NCBI GenBank assembly: GCA_900547505.1
Contig: URGY01000082.1
Location: 1-7,461 of the forward strand
Direction of reading: 5' to 3'
DNA: 7,461 nucleotides
DNA from: an uncultured Collinsella sp.
GTDB taxonomy: Bacteria > Actinomycetota > Coriobacteriia > Coriobacteriales > Coriobacteriaceae
The notes beneath the pieces were generated by a model. The model did not search any database, was not told the DNA's origin, and saw only the letters and a program-made list of their open reading frames with translations. This document shows positions 6,177 to 7,461 of the stretch, in pieces. Position 1 is the first letter of the stretch, and every line of letters starts with the position of its first letter. Both the position numbers and the translations under genes were made by a program.

Positions 6177-6334
6177 TTTTATCAGGCAAAACGGCAAAGG
6201 AGGCCGGTCTCGCGCATCGGTGAGGCCGGCCCCCTTTGGAGCGTTATGCATGTATGGTGGCAGCGTGTTTATTGCGATGTGCCGACTGCGGCGTTTCCGC
6301 AGATAAAACCTGCCAAAATAAACATCCCTAAATG
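6149..6334. repeat. Long inverted repeat pair bracketing the pth terminator
   Basis: 6162-6183 is an exact 22-nt reverse complement of 6302-6323, and 6149-6158 an exact 10-nt reverse complement of 6325-6334. The only break is CAG (6159-6161) opposite one base (6324). The 118 bases between them hold the stem at 6195-6238, a small 6-bp hairpin at 6286-6302 (CTGCGG with CCGCAG), and no gene. The element could be two REP copies in opposite orientation or a short non-autonomous mobile element with terminal inverted repeats. Confidence 0.85.
6195..6238 (-). terminator. Probable terminator downstream of pth
   Basis: CAAAGGAGGCCGG (6195-6207) and CCGGCCCCCTTTG (6226-6238) pair across 13 positions. 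The single non-match is a G-U pair in the minus-strand RNA. Four further pairs (6208-6211 with 6222-6225) leave a 10-nt loop. On the minus strand the stem ends in CCTTTG, then CCGTTTTG, a weak U-tract. The RNA pairing favours function on the pth strand. Confidence 0.55.
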
Positions 6335-6344
6335 GTAGGTTTTA
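6304..6344 (+). repeat. REP-like hairpin B2 overlapping the pth stop codon
   Basis: TAAAACCTGCCA (6304-6315) and TGGTAGGTTTTA (6333-6344) form a 12-bp stem with one G-U pair and a 17-nt loop. The loop is an eroded version of the B1 core, reading GGGATG on the minus strand in place of GGGACAGG. The last three bases of the stem are the TAA stop of pth, so the repeat abuts the gene exactly. Confidence 0.65.
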
Positions 6345-6971
6345 GTGCTTGCCGTTGGCGGAAGCGGAGCCGTTTACGTGATCGCGGGCGTAGATTACGC
6401 CGTGGACGATCGCCAGGCCGGCGGCGTCGGCGGCGCGGGCGCAGGTGTCCTGGAAGTCCTCGGCCTCGCGGGCGCGCAGCTGCTTAAGCACGTAGTCGGC
6501 GACGGCCATCTTGCCGGGAGGGTTGCCGATGCCGGTGCGGATGCGGCTGAAGTCGCGGCTGCCCATCTTGTCGATGATGGAACGCAGGCCGTTGTGACCG
6601 GCGTGGCCACCGCCCACCTTAACACGTACGTCGCCGGCGGGAATGTCGAGCTCGTCGTGGATTACGAGCAGCTCCTCGGCCTTGATCTTGTATTCGCGGC
6701 AAAGCTTGGAGATGGGGCCGCCCGAGGTGTTCATGTACGACTGCGGCTTGACCAGCACAATCTGGCGCTTGCCGCCCTCTTCCTCGGGATCGTTGATGTT
6801 GATGAGCGCGACCTCGGCGCCTGCCTGGTTTTTCCAGTACGTGACACCGGCCTGACGGGCCAACTCGTCGATCGCTTTGAAGCCAGCGTTGTGGCGGGTC
6901 TCGGCATACTCCTCGCCAGGGTTGCCGAGTCCGGCAACCATGCGAATCTTAAGCGGCTGTGCAGCTGCCAT
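6342..6971 (-). CDS. pth: Peptidyl-tRNA hydrolase
   Basis: 209 residues (E. coli Pth has 194). It cleaves the ester bond of peptidyl-tRNAs released by stalled ribosomes so the tRNA can be reused; it is a cytoplasmic, usually essential enzyme. GLGNPGEEYAETRHNAGF (14-31) carries N17 and the catalytic H27. MNTSG (80-84) holds N81, HDELD (105-109) the conserved D106, and GGGHAGHNGL (120-129) H126 and N127, so all active-site residues are present. Start choice: an upstream in-frame start at 7010 would add 13 residues, but AAAGGA five bases before ATG 6971 and the usual N-terminal length favour 6971. prs lies upstream on the same strand, as in many Gram-positive genomes, but a strong hairpin separates them. 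I found no convincing promoter in 6972-7088. Confidence 0.96.
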   Translation of the reverse strand: MAAAQPLKIRMVAGLGNPGEEYAETRHNAGFKAIDELARQAGVTYWKNQAGAEVALININDPEEEGGKRQIVLVKPQSYMNTSGGPISKLCREYKIKAEELLVIHDELDIPAGDVRVKVGGGHAGHNGLRSIIDKMGSRDFSRIRTGIGNPPGKMAVADYVLKQLRAREAEDFQDTCARAADAAGLAIVHGVIYARDHVNGSASANGKH

Positions 6972-7088
6972 GTTCATCCTTTCGTTACACAAAAGTTCAA
7001 TCAACGACAAAGGCTACCACGCCCGCCGAATGCGAGGCTTTGCTTCAGCGAAATCCCACCAGACAAAAGCACGGCCGCGGCAGAGCGA

Positions 7089-7166
7089 GCCGCCGGAACA
7101 GAAGAAACCCCCGCGCGACCTTTGCGAAGCAAGGGGGAGCGCGGGGGTTTCTTCTGTTCCGGCGGC
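7089..7166. terminator. Perfect 28-bp stem between prs and pth, probable bidirectional terminator
   Basis: 7089-7116 and 7139-7166 are exact reverse complements over 28 bases. Inside, CCTTTGC (7119-7125) and GCAAGGG (7129-7135) continue the stem with one G-T pair around a GAA loop. The core is CCCCCGCGC with GCGCGGGGG followed by TTTCTTCTG, so each strand shows a GC-rich hairpin running into a pyrimidine/U-rich tract that is itself paired. It begins 29 bases after the prs stop and fits an intrinsic terminator of prs. The outer pairs (CCGCCGGAACAG) go well beyond what termination needs and suggest a mobile palindrome. Confidence 0.7.
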
Positions 7167-7194
7167 GATGCGCCGGGTTGCAAGGACGATGCGA

Positions 7195-7413
7195 CTACAG
7201 CGCGAAGTCGCCGCCGACGAGCGTGGAGACGGGCTCCTCGTGGTAAACGGCGGAGATGGCCTGAGCGAACTCCTCGGCGACCGAGATGGTCTTGATCTTG
7301 CCACCGACCTCGACGGGAATGGCGTCGGTGACGAGGCACTCGACGATGGGGGCGTCGTTCAGACGCTCGATGGCCGGACCGGAGAAGATGCCGTGGGTGG
7401 CGCAGACGTAGAT
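7195..7413 (-). CDS. prs: Ribose-phosphate pyrophosphokinase, C-terminal 72 residues
   Basis: Only the 3' end is present; the preceding MYKRQ residues come from the adapter. PRPP synthetase transfers pyrophosphate from ATP to ribose 5-phosphate, supplying nucleotide, histidine and tryptophan synthesis. Recognised from ATHGIFSGPAIERL, matching the family's C-terminal THPVLSGPAIERI region, then LVTDAIPV (compare LVVTNSI), a KIKTISVAEEFAQAI stretch, and a terminal EEPVSTL like the family's EQQSVSYLF. The protein ends GGDFAL before TAG. The full protein would be about 315-330 residues, so roughly three quarters is missing. Gene order prs-pth agrees with the Gram-positive cluster, without the ctc gene that lies between them in Bacillus. 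Confidence 0.93.
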   Translation of the reverse strand: MYVCATHGIFSGPAIERLNDAPIVECLVTDAIPVEVGGKIKTISVAEEFAQAISAVYHEEPVSTLVGGDFAL

Positions 7414-7461
7414 CTGTCTCTTATACACATCTCCGAGCCCACGAGACTACGCTGCATCTCG
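7414..7461 (+). other. Nextera read-2 (i7 side) library adapter, not genomic
   Basis: Starting at 7414, CTGTCTCTTATACACATCT is the Tn5 mosaic end and CCGAGCCCACGAGAC (7433-7447) the read-2 adapter. TACGCTGC (7448-7455) sits at the i7 index position and from memory matches index N721. ATCTCG begins the P7 sequence. The last genomic base is 7413. Confidence 0.98.

Noticed and set aside
5146..6306. 386-codon plus-strand open frame over nfnA and its promoter
   Set aside because: It is antisense to a well-conserved gene, and the translation is low-complexity with no family motif.
6144..6344. Riboswitch or small RNA gene in the nfnA-pth interval
   Set aside because: The structure is explained by paired palindromic repeats and a terminator stem. 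No known riboswitch core was recognised.
6972..7010. pth start at 7010 with 13 extra residues
   Set aside because: No ribosome binding site precedes it, the extra residues are not family-like, and a good Shine-Dalgarno stands before ATG 6971.
6345..7295. 316-codon plus-strand open frame over pth
   Set aside because: It is antisense to pth, whose catalytic residues are all intact, and passes through the 28-bp palindrome.

Overview
The window is a 7.4 kb GC-rich bacterial fragment with leftover library adapters at both ends: a Nextera i5-side adapter at 1-44 and an i7-side adapter at 7414-7461. The biological sequence is 45-7413. Gene content suggests a Gram-positive actinobacterial gut anaerobe, most likely class Coriobacteriia and possibly Collinsella. 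The clues are an LPxTG-type surface protein with a degenerate LATTG signal, a complete NfnAB transhydrogenase, prs next to pth, high GC and GGAGG-type ribosome binding sites. The class is an inference from gene content and recall, not from a search.

Layout. 45-1151 (minus) is a 12-helix major-facilitator-like membrane protein whose C-terminus is cut by the fragment end. 1152-1378 is a divergent intergenic region with two perfect palindromes and a REP-like hairpin (A1). 1379-3349 (plus) is a secreted, sortase-anchored surface protein with two related extracellular modules. 3350-3742 lies between convergent genes. It holds six 15-nt repeat arms in alternating orientation with near-constant 25-nt gaps, a second REP-like hairpin (A2) in inverted orientation to A1, and the terminator of the next operon. 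3743-5982 (minus) is the nfnA-nfnB operon, which overlaps by 10 nt and has a -10 box and a structured leader upstream. 6144-6344 is a second pair of REP-like hairpins (B1, B2) around a terminator-like stem. 6342-6971 (minus) is pth. 7089-7166 is a perfect 28-bp stem. 7195-7413 (minus) is the 3' end of prs.

How the genes relate. NfnA and NfnB form one electron-bifurcating enzyme that balances NADH, NADPH and ferredoxin pools in fermentation. prs and pth are housekeeping neighbours, as in other Gram-positive bacteria. The surface protein and the membrane protein are the accessory genes.

The most interesting material is non-coding. The alternating 15-nt array and the four hairpins that share a GGGACAGG loop core (one copy eroded) look like dispersed palindromic repeats. 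No cognate transposase or other protein system for them is visible in this window.
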